Below, in pieces: positions 8,487 to 17,343 of a stretch of 37,943 nucleotides of DNA. Numbering within the stretch: position 1 is the first letter of the stretch; the number at the start of each line of letters is the position of its first letter. Both the position numbers and the translations under genes were made by a program. A model generated the notes under the pieces. That model was not told where the DNA came from. It did not search any database and saw only the letters and a program-made list of their open reading frames with translations. The stretch comes from Clostridiales bacterium (GTDB lineage Bacteria; Bacillota; Clostridia; SK-Y3): NCBI GenBank assembly GCA_030156665.1, contig JASGMB010000011.1:1-37943 (forward strand), in the 5' to 3' direction.

Positions 8487-9602
8487 ATGAATATAATGAT
8501 GATAACTAATGCAAATATTTTAGATAAATCGTGTTTAGGTATCTTTAAAAAGATGTTTGCCCAGGCTCGAGCACTTATACAACATAATAGTATAGTAAAT
8601 TTTGTTTACATGAAAGATCATTCTATAGTTATACATAATATAAACTACAAAAATGAAAGTATTATTAAACCAAGAAGTAGAAAAGATATATATACTAAAA
8701 TTATTGAAAATGTGGATATTAAAGAAGTTGAAGCATTATATATAAGATATCCTTTATCCAACTACAGATTCATAGATTTTTTAAGAAATATTAAGAAGAA
8801 ATCTAAAAAAATCAAGGTAGTTGTTGAGTTTCCTACATTTCCTTATGATGCAGAATTAAAAAATGATGAACTAGGGTTGTATATAGATAGAATTTATAGG
8901 AGATTGTTATTCTTATATGTTGATGTTTGTGTTTGTTACGATGAATATAAATCTGTTTTGGGAATACCAGCTATTAGCATAACTAATGGAATTGAAGTAG
9001 AAAAAGTCAGGATTGCAGAATATAAAAAATATGATGAAAATAATTTACATTTAATAGCAGTGGGAAGCATATCCAAATGGCATGGATATGATAGATTATT
9101 AGAAGGATTAAATAGGTATTACAAGAAAAGTAATGATAAATTTAAAGTTTATTTTCATATTGTTGGCTCGGGTAGTGAGTTAAGTAAACTTCAGCAAATA
9201 GTCAAACAGTATGGTTTAGATGAGTATGTCATTTTCTGGGGGTCAAAGGAAAAAAGAGAATTAGATGATATTTATGAAAAATGCCATATTGGAATAGGTA
9301 GTCTTGGTATGCACAGGATAGGATTAAAATATGGTGCACCCTTGAAAGTAAGAGAATATTGTGCTAGGGGCATTCCTTTTGTTATAGGATATAAAGACCG
9401 TGATTTTTCAGATAAATTTGAATATGTATTAAACATAGAAAATAATGAAGATCCTATTAGTGTTGAGGAAATAATAACATTTTACAAAAAAGTATATCAA
9501 AATCCTGATTATAAGCAAAAAATGCGGGATTATGCGGTGAAGAACCTCACTTGGGAAATTAAGATGAAGCCTATTATCGATCAGATATGTAATAAAGTAT
9601 AA
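8487..9602 (+). CDS. GT4-like glycosyltransferase
   Basis: A 371-residue GT-B glycosyltransferase. The C-terminal domain has VGSISKWHGYDRLLEGL and FHIVGSGSELSKL, the usual donor-binding start of GT4. The later E-x7-E region is degenerate: GIGSLGMHRIGLKYGAPLKV replaces the common SxxEGxPxxxxEA. Such GTs are common in clostridial and bacteroidal polysaccharide loci. TAGGAGACAGGTAG precedes ATG 8487. The degenerate region may mean a different donor or reduced activity. Acceptor and donor are unknown. Confidence 0.72.
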   Translation: MNIMMITNANILDKSCLGIFKKMFAQARALIQHNSIVNFVYMKDHSIVIHNINYKNESIIKPRSRKDIYTKIIENVDIKEVEALYIRYPLSNYRFIDFLRNIKKKSKKIKVVVEFPTFPYDAELKNDELGLYIDRIYRRLLFLYVDVCVCYDEYKSVLGIPAISITNGIEVEKVRIAEYKKYDENNLHLIAVGSISKWHGYDRLLEGLNRYYKKSNDKFKVYFHIVGSGSELSKLQQIVKQYGLDEYVIFWGSKEKRELDDIYEKCHIGIGSLGMHRIGLKYGAPLKVREYCARGIPFVIGYKDRDFSDKFEYVLNIENNEDPISVEEIITFYKKVYQNPDYKQKMRDYAVKNLTWEIKMKPIIDQICNKV

Positions 9603-9674
9603 ATACTTATATATTGTAATATAAAATTAAATTTTTGTACTGTCCATTTCAGTATATAGAGAGGAAATCCTCAT

Positions 9675-10685
9675 ATGAACTATTTAACTGAAGTCTCTGT
9701 TCTTATGCCTGTATTTAATGGTGAAAAATATTTAAAAGAATCAATAGAAAGCATTTTAAATCAAACTTATAATAATTTTGAATTTATAATAATCAACGAT
9801 GGTTCAACAGATAATTCTCTACACATAATAAATGAATATGCTAAAAAAGATAATAGAATAGTAGTAATTTCTAGAAAAAACAAAGGACTAGTATATTCAT
9901 TAAATGAGGGCTTAGCAATTGCTAAAGGGGAATATGTTGCAAGAATGGATTGTGACGATGTTTCTATGCCTGAAAGATTTGGAAAACAAGTTCAATATAT
10001 GGAACAAAACAGAGAAGTATCTATAATAGGAACATTTATACAAACATTTGGTATTCTAGATGAGCAAATAAAGACAAAATATGAGAGATGGTTTAATTTT
10101 AAATTCGACACTAAAAATATTGAAGAAATTTTTTTAAAGAGATGTGTTATATGCCATCCGTCAGTTATGATGAGGAAGAAAGTTTTACAGGATTTGAATG
10201 GATATAGTTATAGGTATAAATGTGCTGAAGATTATGATCTTTGGTTAAGGGCTATTAAAAAAGGCTATAAATTAGCACAGTTAGAAGAAAAGCTTATTAA
10301 ATATAGGGTACACACTGAATCGAAATCATACAAAGATAATCAAGATTATAGTGCTATTAAAGACGTCATAAATATAAAATTAGATTATGTTCAAAATATG
10401 ATAGGAAATAAAAATATGAATTACATAATATGGGGAGCAGGTAACGGAGGAGCGATTGCTGAAAATATTTTAAAATACAGGATCCCTAACTCTAAACTTG
10501 TTGGCTATATAGATAAATACAAAAAAGGTATTTTAAATAATATAAGTATTTACAAGCCCGATGAAATCAAAAAAATAAATTTCGATTATGTGTTTATAGC
10601 GACTGTACCAGGAAGGGAAGAGGCAGAAGAATATCTAAACAAATTAGGGTTAATTAGTATTAAAAATTATATTCATCTTATATAG
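9675..10685 (+). CDS. GT2 glycosyltransferase with C-terminal Rossmann domain
   Basis: A 336-residue inverting glycosyltransferase. The GT-A domain opens with SVLMPVFNGEKYL, has NDGSTDNS at residues 41-48 and the metal-binding DCDD at 92-95; CAEDYDLWLRA later in the domain is the usual catalytic-base region. From about residue 245 a second domain begins YIIWGAGNGGAIAENIL and resembles the small Rossmann proteins at 6196 and 7950. AGAGAGGAAATCC precedes ATG 9675. The fused domain may bind a nucleotide sugar or tether the enzyme to partners. The GT2 call is firm; the role of the second domain is inferred. Confidence 0.83.
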   Translation: MNYLTEVSVLMPVFNGEKYLKESIESILNQTYNNFEFIIINDGSTDNSLHIINEYAKKDNRIVVISRKNKGLVYSLNEGLAIAKGEYVARMDCDDVSMPERFGKQVQYMEQNREVSIIGTFIQTFGILDEQIKTKYERWFNFKFDTKNIEEIFLKRCVICHPSVMMRKKVLQDLNGYSYRYKCAEDYDLWLRAIKKGYKLAQLEEKLIKYRVHTESKSYKDNQDYSAIKDVINIKLDYVQNMIGNKNMNYIIWGAGNGGAIAENILKYRIPNSKLVGYIDKYKKGILNNISIYKPDEIKKINFDYVFIATVPGREEAEEYLNKLGLISIKNYIHLI

Positions 10686-10791
10686 CTTTAGAAATATAAT
10701 AGCATAAAATTGTTATTTATCGGATAATTTCTTAATCGAATTAAAGAAAAATGACTTTCTTATGAATTAAGTTGAAAGGATGTAGCTATCT

Positions 10792-12348
10792 TTGAATGTG
10801 TTGGTTATTCATTCAGCTTCAAGTCAAATGATTAAGAAGGTAGTATCACAAATTGCAAATAAAGATAATGTATATGTATTGACCTTTCCCAAAAATAGAG
10901 GTACATTTTCTAGTATTGCCAAAGAACTTTATTTTGAAAAAGACGATATAAGAATTAGTGCTTATAAAGTAGTTGGGCAGGTTCGAAAAATAATAAAGGA
11001 GAAAAAAATAGATTATTTAATAGGTGCATACAGTAATAATTACGGAACCAATTATGAAAATTTAAGGGTATTATTTTCAAAGATGAAAGTTCACCAAAAA
11101 GAGATATATAATCGGCGGCTTGAAAAAGTAACTTATAAGTGTACCTTTAAAGAAAAGCTTATAGAATTTTATTATACTTATGAAATAAAAATCTTACCAG
11201 TATTGAATACTTTTCTTAAATTATATCGAAAGTGTACTAAAACTCAACCTGAACAAATTAAGAAGATCATGTTTATCAATAACACCTATGGGATGGGTGG
11301 AGTAGAGACTTTATTGTATGAATGGGGAAATTGTTTATCCAAAGCCTATACAGTGATTTGTGTATGTGATACTAATGGTGAAATATATAATATGTACAGA
11401 GAGAGTAATATAGTAACATATTTGCATAGGGAAAAAGTTTATAATGAAGCTTGCAGCTTTAATTTTTATTATTATATCAAAAAAGTAATGAAGAAAGAAA
11501 AGCCAGATGCTGTTATAATAGCAGGTGCAGATACAATTTTGCCTGCTACCTTAGCTTCAATCTTCGCTAAAGTGCCGAAAATCATAAAAATAAATAATGG
11601 TGTGTTTTACGAAGTGATGAATAATAAGCCTGTAGGCATACAGTTGAGATTATTCTCAGATTTTTACCATTCCATTATTGCGGTAAGTAATTCGGTCAGG
11701 AATAATATACATGAATTAGGAATAAAAGAACATTTAATAAGAGTAATCTATGGATCCTCTATAGATGTCAACAATATAAAAAGAAAAAATTATGAGGTAA
11801 TAGATGAAATGAATACAGATAAAAAGAACGTAGTGTGTATAAGCAGATTATCTGCTGAAAAAGGTGTGGATGTTTTTATAAAAGCAATCAGCTGTATAGA
11901 TAAAGATACTTTAGACCAATTAAGATTTTTTATAATAGGAGATGGCCCTGAAAAAAATACATTGATAGAATTAAGTCAAAAGCTTAGTGTGGGCAAGTAT
12001 GTAAGTTTTATGGGATTTAGGAACGATATAGATAATATATTAAATAGCAGTTATATTACTGTATTATCTTCACATACAGAAGGTTTGCCGCTGTGTATAC
12101 TTGAATCGATGGCAATGTCAAAAGTATGTATATGTTCAAATGTAGGTGGGATTCCTGAGATAATTGAGCATGATAAAAATGGTTTCTTATTTGAAGATGG
12201 TAATTACAAAGAACTAGCCCATTACATAACTATATGTGTCAATAACGAAAATATGCTTCAAAAGATGCAGGAAACTGCGTATGATACTATTAAAAATAAA
12301 TTTGACATAAATGTAATCATTAAAGATATAAATAATTTAATACATTAG
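10792..12348 (+). CDS. GT4 glycosyltransferase with N-terminal extension
   Basis: A 518-residue protein. The GT4 part begins near residue 157 (KIMFINNTYGMGGVETLLYEW), carries SRLSAEKGVDVFIKAI, IIGDGPEKNTL and SSHTEGLPLCILESMAMS (E-x7-E), and is complete. The first 150 residues are additional: MNVLVIHSASSQMIKKVV looks like the start of a separate alpha/beta fold, followed by a basic helical linker. Usual GT4 length is 350-400 residues. TTG 10792 is used, with AAAGGATG 10-17 bases upstream. The extension could be a second, partial nucleotide-binding domain. Donor and acceptor are unknown. Confidence 0.8.
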   Translation: MNVLVIHSASSQMIKKVVSQIANKDNVYVLTFPKNRGTFSSIAKELYFEKDDIRISAYKVVGQVRKIIKEKKIDYLIGAYSNNYGTNYENLRVLFSKMKVHQKEIYNRRLEKVTYKCTFKEKLIEFYYTYEIKILPVLNTFLKLYRKCTKTQPEQIKKIMFINNTYGMGGVETLLYEWGNCLSKAYTVICVCDTNGEIYNMYRESNIVTYLHREKVYNEACSFNFYYYIKKVMKKEKPDAVIIAGADTILPATLASIFAKVPKIIKINNGVFYEVMNNKPVGIQLRLFSDFYHSIIAVSNSVRNNIHELGIKEHLIRVIYGSSIDVNNIKRKNYEVIDEMNTDKKNVVCISRLSAEKGVDVFIKAISCIDKDTLDQLRFFIIGDGPEKNTLIELSQKLSVGKYVSFMGFRNDIDNILNSSYITVLSSHTEGLPLCILESMAMSKVCICSNVGGIPEIIEHDKNGFLFEDGNYKELAHYITICVNNENMLQKMQETAYDTIKNKFDINVIIKDINNLIH

Positions 12349-12381
12349 CTTTATAAACAACTAAAAAGTAAGGTGATATTT

Positions 12382-13413
12382 TTGAAGGTTAATATACTTA
12401 TGCCGGTATATAATGGTGAAAATCTATTGAATTGCACTATAAATAATATCTTAAATCAAACTTATAAAGATTTCACGTTTATTATTGTAAATGACCATTC
12501 TGATGACAATACTTTAAATATATTGAACAGTCACAGGGACAGAACTGAAAAGATAAAAATTGTTAATTCCACTAACAAAAAAGGAATTGTTGCTGCACTA
12601 AATGAAGGAATTAATCATTTGGATAATGATTGTGAATATGTGGCACGAATGGACTGTGGTGATATATGTACATTAGATAGAATCGAGAAACAGGTAAAAT
12701 TTCTGGATTCAAATATGAATTATGTTGCTGTGGGTTCACAGTTTGAAATATTTTGTGAAGAAGGTAACCTTGGCGAAGGGATATTAAGATTTCAGGACTA
12801 TTCCAATTGTATTTGCAACTATGAAGATATTAAAGAGAATTATACCGTTATGGCAATGTTTGCCCATCCTACATTAATGTTTAGGAAAGCTATTTTTAAC
12901 ATCATTGGAGTCTATGATGAAAAGTATTACCCTGCAGAAGATTATGAGATTGTTAGTAGGCTGCTAACTCGAAACTTTAAAGTGCATAAAATACCGGAAA
13001 TATTAGTAAAATGTAGATTTACGCCAAGTGAAGGAATAAGTCAAGTCAAAAGAACAGAACAAGTCAAAGTCTCTTTAAGAATCAAATTAGAATTTATAAA
13101 AAATAACTTTTTAAATGTTCAAAATAGAAAGAATGTTATTATTTGGGGGATAAAAGAATTTGCAGGATATTTAGAAGAAGAATTGAGGGATCCAAAATAC
13201 CAAGCTATAGTAAAATGCTTCACTGACTTTGATGAAACCTCATGGGGGAAAAATAAGAATGGATTGCCTATTATTTCTCCTGAGGAAGTTATGAGAAATA
13301 TAACAAGTGATGATATAATTATTACTATGTGGAATATAGAGAGAGAACGGATAATAAGCTTTTTAAATGAGAATGGACTAAAAAGAAACAAAAACTATTT
13401 CGTTTTTTCATAA
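12382..13413 (+). CDS. GT2 glycosyltransferase with C-terminal Rossmann domain, altered DxD
   Basis: A 343-residue protein with the same layout as the one at 9675: GT-A domain (VNILMPVYNGENLL, VNDHSDDNT), then from about residue 250 a Rossmann-like domain (VIIWGIKEFAGYLEEEL). The metal-binding loop is RMDCGD (D91-C92-G93-D94), where the homologue has DCDD, so the second aspartate of DxD is glycine. The TTG at 12382 has AAGGTG with six-base spacing, better than GTG 12373, which lies inside that ribosome site. The change may alter metal use or mean a different donor; the neighbouring D94 may compensate. Confidence 0.8.
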   Translation: MKVNILMPVYNGENLLNCTINNILNQTYKDFTFIIVNDHSDDNTLNILNSHRDRTEKIKIVNSTNKKGIVAALNEGINHLDNDCEYVARMDCGDICTLDRIEKQVKFLDSNMNYVAVGSQFEIFCEEGNLGEGILRFQDYSNCICNYEDIKENYTVMAMFAHPTLMFRKAIFNIIGVYDEKYYPAEDYEIVSRLLTRNFKVHKIPEILVKCRFTPSEGISQVKRTEQVKVSLRIKLEFIKNNFLNVQNRKNVIIWGIKEFAGYLEEELRDPKYQAIVKCFTDFDETSWGKNKNGLPIISPEEVMRNITSDDIIITMWNIERERIISFLNENGLKRNKNYFVFS

Positions 13414-13489
13414 CGAATTTATTATAGAGTTGGTAAACTGCAGTTAGGAACTATGAGTTAATTATATTTATGTATTTGGAGGTCTACCA

Positions 13490-14626
13490 TTGAATATATT
13501 ACATTTAACAACCTTTTTACAGGGGGGGGCCGGCAGGATTATCTATGAACTGGCACTTGCCCAACATAATATGGGGTATCATGTAACGGTCATTACAGGC
13601 AAAACTTCAGAGCCCGGATATTGTAATTACGATGAATACATAGAAGGTCTAAAAGATAATGGTGTATGTATATATCAAATAGATTCTATGTTCAAACGGG
13701 AACTTCATCTTAATCTTGAAGTCGCCGGAGCAGCAAGAGATATAATTTATAAAAATAATATTGATATAATTCATGCTCATGCAGCAATTCCTGGGTTTGT
13801 CGGGGTAATTGCAAGGTCCGGCAAAAGGAAATATATTCCTGTACTCCAGACAATGCACGGTTGGGGAACTAATAAATCTCTTTTACATGAAAAAATGGAT
13901 ATAACCATTATGAACGGATTGGATCAGATTGTGGCTGTCTCCAAAAGTGATAAAAATCTTTTAGAAGAAAAAGGAGTAGATAGTGAAAAAATTAAAGTTA
14001 TTTATAATGGTGTAACTGAAAGTAATGTAGATGTTGGCGGCAGTGATGAAACATTATTAGAGATAAAAAGTTTTAAAGAAAAAGGGTTTAAGGTTATTGG
14101 ATGTATCGGTACGGTTTGTGAACGAAAAAACCAATCTCTTTTATTAGATGTGTTTAATCAAATTGTTAAGACGCATAAGGCAGTGTGTGTTTTTATTGGT
14201 GAAGGCGATTTAATTCCTGTTTTAGAAGAACGTGCAGCACAATATGGAGTAGAACAATTTGTAAAGTTCTATGGTTATAAACAAAATGCAAGCAAATATT
14301 TAAGAGAATTTGATTGCCTTGTCTTGCCTTCCAATAGTGAAGGATTACCACTTACCGTATTAGAAGCTTTTAGAGAAAAAGTGCCTGTTATTGCAAGTAA
14401 TATTCCTATATTTAAGGAGATTATTGATGATAGACATACTGGATATTTGTTTAAAGCTAATGATGCTACTTCGCTAATGTCAATTTTAGGACAAGTTCTA
14501 TCTACTTTAAAAAAAGATACTAACTTTTTAGTAGAGGTTGCCTATGGGTTTTATGAAAAATGTTTTTCGACAAAAGCAATGATAGAAAATTATAATAATT
14601 TGTATTTGGATTTAGTTTCCAGATAA
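13490..14626 (+). CDS. GT4 glycosyltransferase
   Basis: A 378-residue GT-B enzyme. It has the glycine-rich acceptor-side loop FLQGGAGRIIYEL, the donor-side IGTVCERKNQSLLLDVF, FIGEGDLIPVLEERA and SNSEGLPLTVLEAF (E-x7-E), all standard for GT4. The start is TTG 13490 with TTGGAGGTC just upstream. It is less AT-rich than the preceding genes, closer to the nonulosonate genes that follow, and ends 31 bases before the ATP-grasp gene. It may therefore belong with region 2, perhaps acting before or after the nonulosonate transferase. Confidence 0.86.
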   Translation: MNILHLTTFLQGGAGRIIYELALAQHNMGYHVTVITGKTSEPGYCNYDEYIEGLKDNGVCIYQIDSMFKRELHLNLEVAGAARDIIYKNNIDIIHAHAAIPGFVGVIARSGKRKYIPVLQTMHGWGTNKSLLHEKMDITIMNGLDQIVAVSKSDKNLLEEKGVDSEKIKVIYNGVTESNVDVGGSDETLLEIKSFKEKGFKVIGCIGTVCERKNQSLLLDVFNQIVKTHKAVCVFIGEGDLIPVLEERAAQYGVEQFVKFYGYKQNASKYLREFDCLVLPSNSEGLPLTVLEAFREKVPVIASNIPIFKEIIDDRHTGYLFKANDATSLMSILGQVLSTLKKDTNFLVEVAYGFYEKCFSTKAMIENYNNLYLDLVSR

Positions 14627-14657
14627 ATAACCTTTCGTTAAGAATAGAGGATTTTAT

Positions 14658-15575
14658 ATGCGATTATTGGTTACTGCTATAGGGAAAAGGGTTCAGCTTA
14701 TAAAACATTTAAGAAAGCACTTTGAAGTGATTGGAATAGATTGTTCTGAACTTGTACCTGCAAGATTTTTTGTAAGTAGTTTTTATCAGACTGTAAGATT
14801 TAGTGAGGACTCATATATTGATAAATTACTTGACATTTGTCAAAAAGAAAAAGTTAATATTATACTTCCATTATATGAGCAAGAATTTATTTTATTAGAT
14901 GCTTATCGCAAGCAATTAAAAGCTATAGGAACTTTTTTGATGTTATCCAATAAAACCGTATTGGCTACATGCAACGACAAATGGGCAACATATAAATTCT
15001 TTTTAGAGCATGATATCAACACTCCTAAAAGTTATATATCCTTGGAAGAAGGATATAATTTTCCACTGTTTATAAAGCCCAGAACAGGAATGGGAAGCCA
15101 GCAAGCTTTTAAGGTAAACAATACGGAGGAATTGTATTTTTATTTTAACAGGATAAAAAAACCTATTGTTCAGGAATTTGTAGAAGGGAAAGAGTACACA
15201 ATAGACTGCATTTGCGGCATGGACGGCAGGCCGGTTTCAGTTGTTCCAAGAGAACGGTTGGAAGTCAGGGCTGGAGAAGTATCAAAATCCAGGACATGCA
15301 AGGATGCTGCAATCATTGATGCAGCAGTAGATGTATGTGAGAAACTGGGGGCGATAGGCCCTATTACAATACAGTGTATCAAGACAGCACAGGGAGATAT
15401 TAAGTTTATAGAGATTAATCCCAGAGTAGGTGGAGGGGTTCCTTTAACCTTTGAGGCAGGAGTGGATTATGGAACGATTTTAAAGAAGATGGCAATGGGG
15501 GAAAAAGTAGAACCTTTGATTGGTCAGTTCAAAGAAATTACCATGCTCAGATATGATGAGGCGGTATTTATATGA
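14658..15575 (+). CDS. ATP-grasp family ligase-like protein
   Basis: A 305-residue protein of the carbamoyl-phosphate-synthase-like ATP-grasp type. FPLFIKPRTGMGSQQAFKV gives the ATP-binding lysine and glycine-rich loop, PIVQEFVEGKEYTID follows, and FIEINPRVGGGVP is the metal-binding strand. Such enzymes form amide or ester bonds through an acyl-phosphate. The gene overlaps the HAD gene by four bases (ATGA), so the two are translationally coupled. Standing before nonulosonate synthesis genes, it may add an amino acid or other acyl group to the sugar, or make a precursor. Substrate unknown. Confidence 0.8.
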   Translation: MRLLVTAIGKRVQLIKHLRKHFEVIGIDCSELVPARFFVSSFYQTVRFSEDSYIDKLLDICQKEKVNIILPLYEQEFILLDAYRKQLKAIGTFLMLSNKTVLATCNDKWATYKFFLEHDINTPKSYISLEEGYNFPLFIKPRTGMGSQQAFKVNNTEELYFYFNRIKKPIVQEFVEGKEYTIDCICGMDGRPVSVVPRERLEVRAGEVSKSRTCKDAAIIDAAVDVCEKLGAIGPITIQCIKTAQGDIKFIEINPRVGGGVPLTFEAGVDYGTILKKMAMGEKVEPLIGQFKEITMLRYDEAVFI

Positions 15576-16234
15576 AAGGAATTGTATTTGACCTGGATGA
15601 TACTTTATATAATGAAAAGGATTTTGTATACGGAGGTTTTCAAGAAGTAGCGCTATATTTATCCCATAAGTATGTATTGGACAGTACAGTTTTGTATCAG
15701 CAAATGATAGATATTTTATATAAGCAAGGCAGAGGAAAAGTTTTTGATATTATTTGTGAACAATATGCGTTTAAAGAAGATATTTCTGCTTTAGTCGAAC
15801 TATATAGAAGGGCCAGGCCAAAGCTTCATTTATATGAAGATGCGGAAACTTTTTTGAGGAGTAACTTAGGTAAGTATAAATTAGGTTTGATTACGGATGG
15901 GTTATATTATGTACAGTGGAATAAAATTAAGTTATTGGGTATAGAAAAATATTTTGATGAAATGATTGTGACGGATGATTATGGTAAAGAATTTTGGAAA
16001 CCCAGTAAAGCACCCTATATAGAAATGTCTCAAAGACTCGAGCTGCTATTTAATGAAATGGTCTATATCGGGGATAATCCCAATAAGGATTTCTATGCTG
16101 CGAAACAATTAGGGATATTAACCATTCGCATCATAAGAGAACAGGGAGATTTTATAAATATTTTTTTAAATGAAGATTATGAGGCTGATTTTATAGTTCG
16201 AAACCTGTATGAGGTAGAAAAATTTTTAAAATAA
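15572..16234 (+). CDS. HAD-superfamily hydrolase
   Basis: A 220-residue haloacid-dehalogenase-type phosphatase. Motif I is VFDLDDTLYNE near the N-terminus, motif II LITDG, motif III the lysine in FWKPSKAPY, and motif IV YIGDNPNKDFYAA. The cap is the small alpha-helical C1 type. Its start overlaps the ATP-grasp stop codon, implying a joint function. It could remove phosphate from a phosphorylated sugar intermediate or from the ATP-grasp product. A NeuB-type pathway through a 9-phosphate would need such a phosphatase, but PseI-type pathways do not, so its role here is open. Confidence 0.82.
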   Translation: MKGIVFDLDDTLYNEKDFVYGGFQEVALYLSHKYVLDSTVLYQQMIDILYKQGRGKVFDIICEQYAFKEDISALVELYRRARPKLHLYEDAETFLRSNLGKYKLGLITDGLYYVQWNKIKLLGIEKYFDEMIVTDDYGKEFWKPSKAPYIEMSQRLELLFNEMVYIGDNPNKDFYAAKQLGILTIRIIREQGDFINIFLNEDYEADFIVRNLYEVEKFLK

Positions 16235-16296
16235 GCTAAAGTAATTTTGTAGTACGAGATATATTTTAAAGGAACTTATGATAGGAGAGAGAATAT

Positions 16297-17343
16297 ATGA
16301 GAAAGATAAAGGTTGGTAATAGGTTCATAGGAGACAATTATCCCTGTTTTATCATTGCCGAAGCAGGCAGCAATCATGACCGGGATCTGGGACAGGCTAA
16401 GAAGCTCATCGATGTGGCTGTAGAAGCGGGGGCGGATGCTGTGAAGTTTCAGACCTTTACAGCAGATAAGATAGCGGCGAATACTTCTCATCCTATTATG
16501 CAATTGGGACAGGAGTATGAAGGAGTACCTACCCTTTTTGAGTTGTATAAAGGGTTGGAACTTCCGAGAGAATGGCAGACCGAACTGAAAAGGTATGCAG
16601 ATGAAAAAGGAATCATGTTTTTATCCACACCTTTTGATTATGATGCAGTAGAAGAATTGGACGCATTAGGTATGGAATGTTACAAAATTGCTTCTTTTGA
16701 GATGGTGGATATTCCTTTTTTAAAATATATTGCCAAAAAACAAAAGCCAATTATCTTATCAACAGGAATGGCTGCAATGGGGGAAATTGAAGAGGCATTA
16801 CAGGCTATTTATGGACAGGGGAATGAACAAGTCGTATTGCTTCATTGCGGTATCAGCTATCCTATGCCTGTGGAAGAAGTCAATCTTGCAGCGATGGATA
16901 CTATGAAACAAGCATTTCAGGTCCCTATAGGGTATTCAGATCATACTTTAGGCATGACCGTTCCCATTGCTGCAGTTGCCAGGGGGGCTAAAGTGATTGA
17001 AAAACATTTTACACTGGACCGCAAACTGAAAGGACCGGATCATAAATTTGCCATAGAACCGCATGAGTTAAAGGCTATGGTAAAAGCCATCAGGGATACG
17101 GAAAAAGCTATCGGTTCCCCTGTCAAAGCATTAGCACAAGTAGAAGAAATACATCATCGACGAGGAAGAAGAAGCATCTTTGCAAAGACAGACATTCCAA
17201 AAGGTACTATCATTACAGAAGATATGCTTGCTGTTTTACGGCCAGGAATAGGGCTTATGCCAAAATATTTTGATATCGTGGTAGGAAGAGTAGCACAAAA
17301 TGATATAAAAAAAAATGAGCCAATTACATGGGATAAGATATGA
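16297..17343 (+). CDS. pseI: Nonulosonic acid synthase (PseI/NeuB family)
   Basis: A 348-residue synthase that condenses phosphoenolpyruvate with a six-carbon amino sugar. FIIAEAGSNHDRDLGQA, VKFQTFTAD, FLSTPFDYDAVEEL, IGYSDHTLG and IEKHFTLDR mark the NeuB TIM barrel, and from about residue 285 a SAF (antifreeze-like) domain closes the protein. Family members make sialic, legionaminic or pseudaminic acid. Pairing with PseC- and PseG-like genes favours pseudaminic acid or a close relative; B. subtilis SpsE is the spore-coat counterpart. GGAGAGAG precedes ATG 16297. It overlaps the next gene by four bases. Confidence 0.87.
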   Translation: MRKIKVGNRFIGDNYPCFIIAEAGSNHDRDLGQAKKLIDVAVEAGADAVKFQTFTADKIAANTSHPIMQLGQEYEGVPTLFELYKGLELPREWQTELKRYADEKGIMFLSTPFDYDAVEELDALGMECYKIASFEMVDIPFLKYIAKKQKPIILSTGMAAMGEIEEALQAIYGQGNEQVVLLHCGISYPMPVEEVNLAAMDTMKQAFQVPIGYSDHTLGMTVPIAAVARGAKVIEKHFTLDRKLKGPDHKFAIEPHELKAMVKAIRDTEKAIGSPVKALAQVEEIHHRRGRRSIFAKTDIPKGTIITEDMLAVLRPGIGLMPKYFDIVVGRVAQNDIKKNEPITWDKI

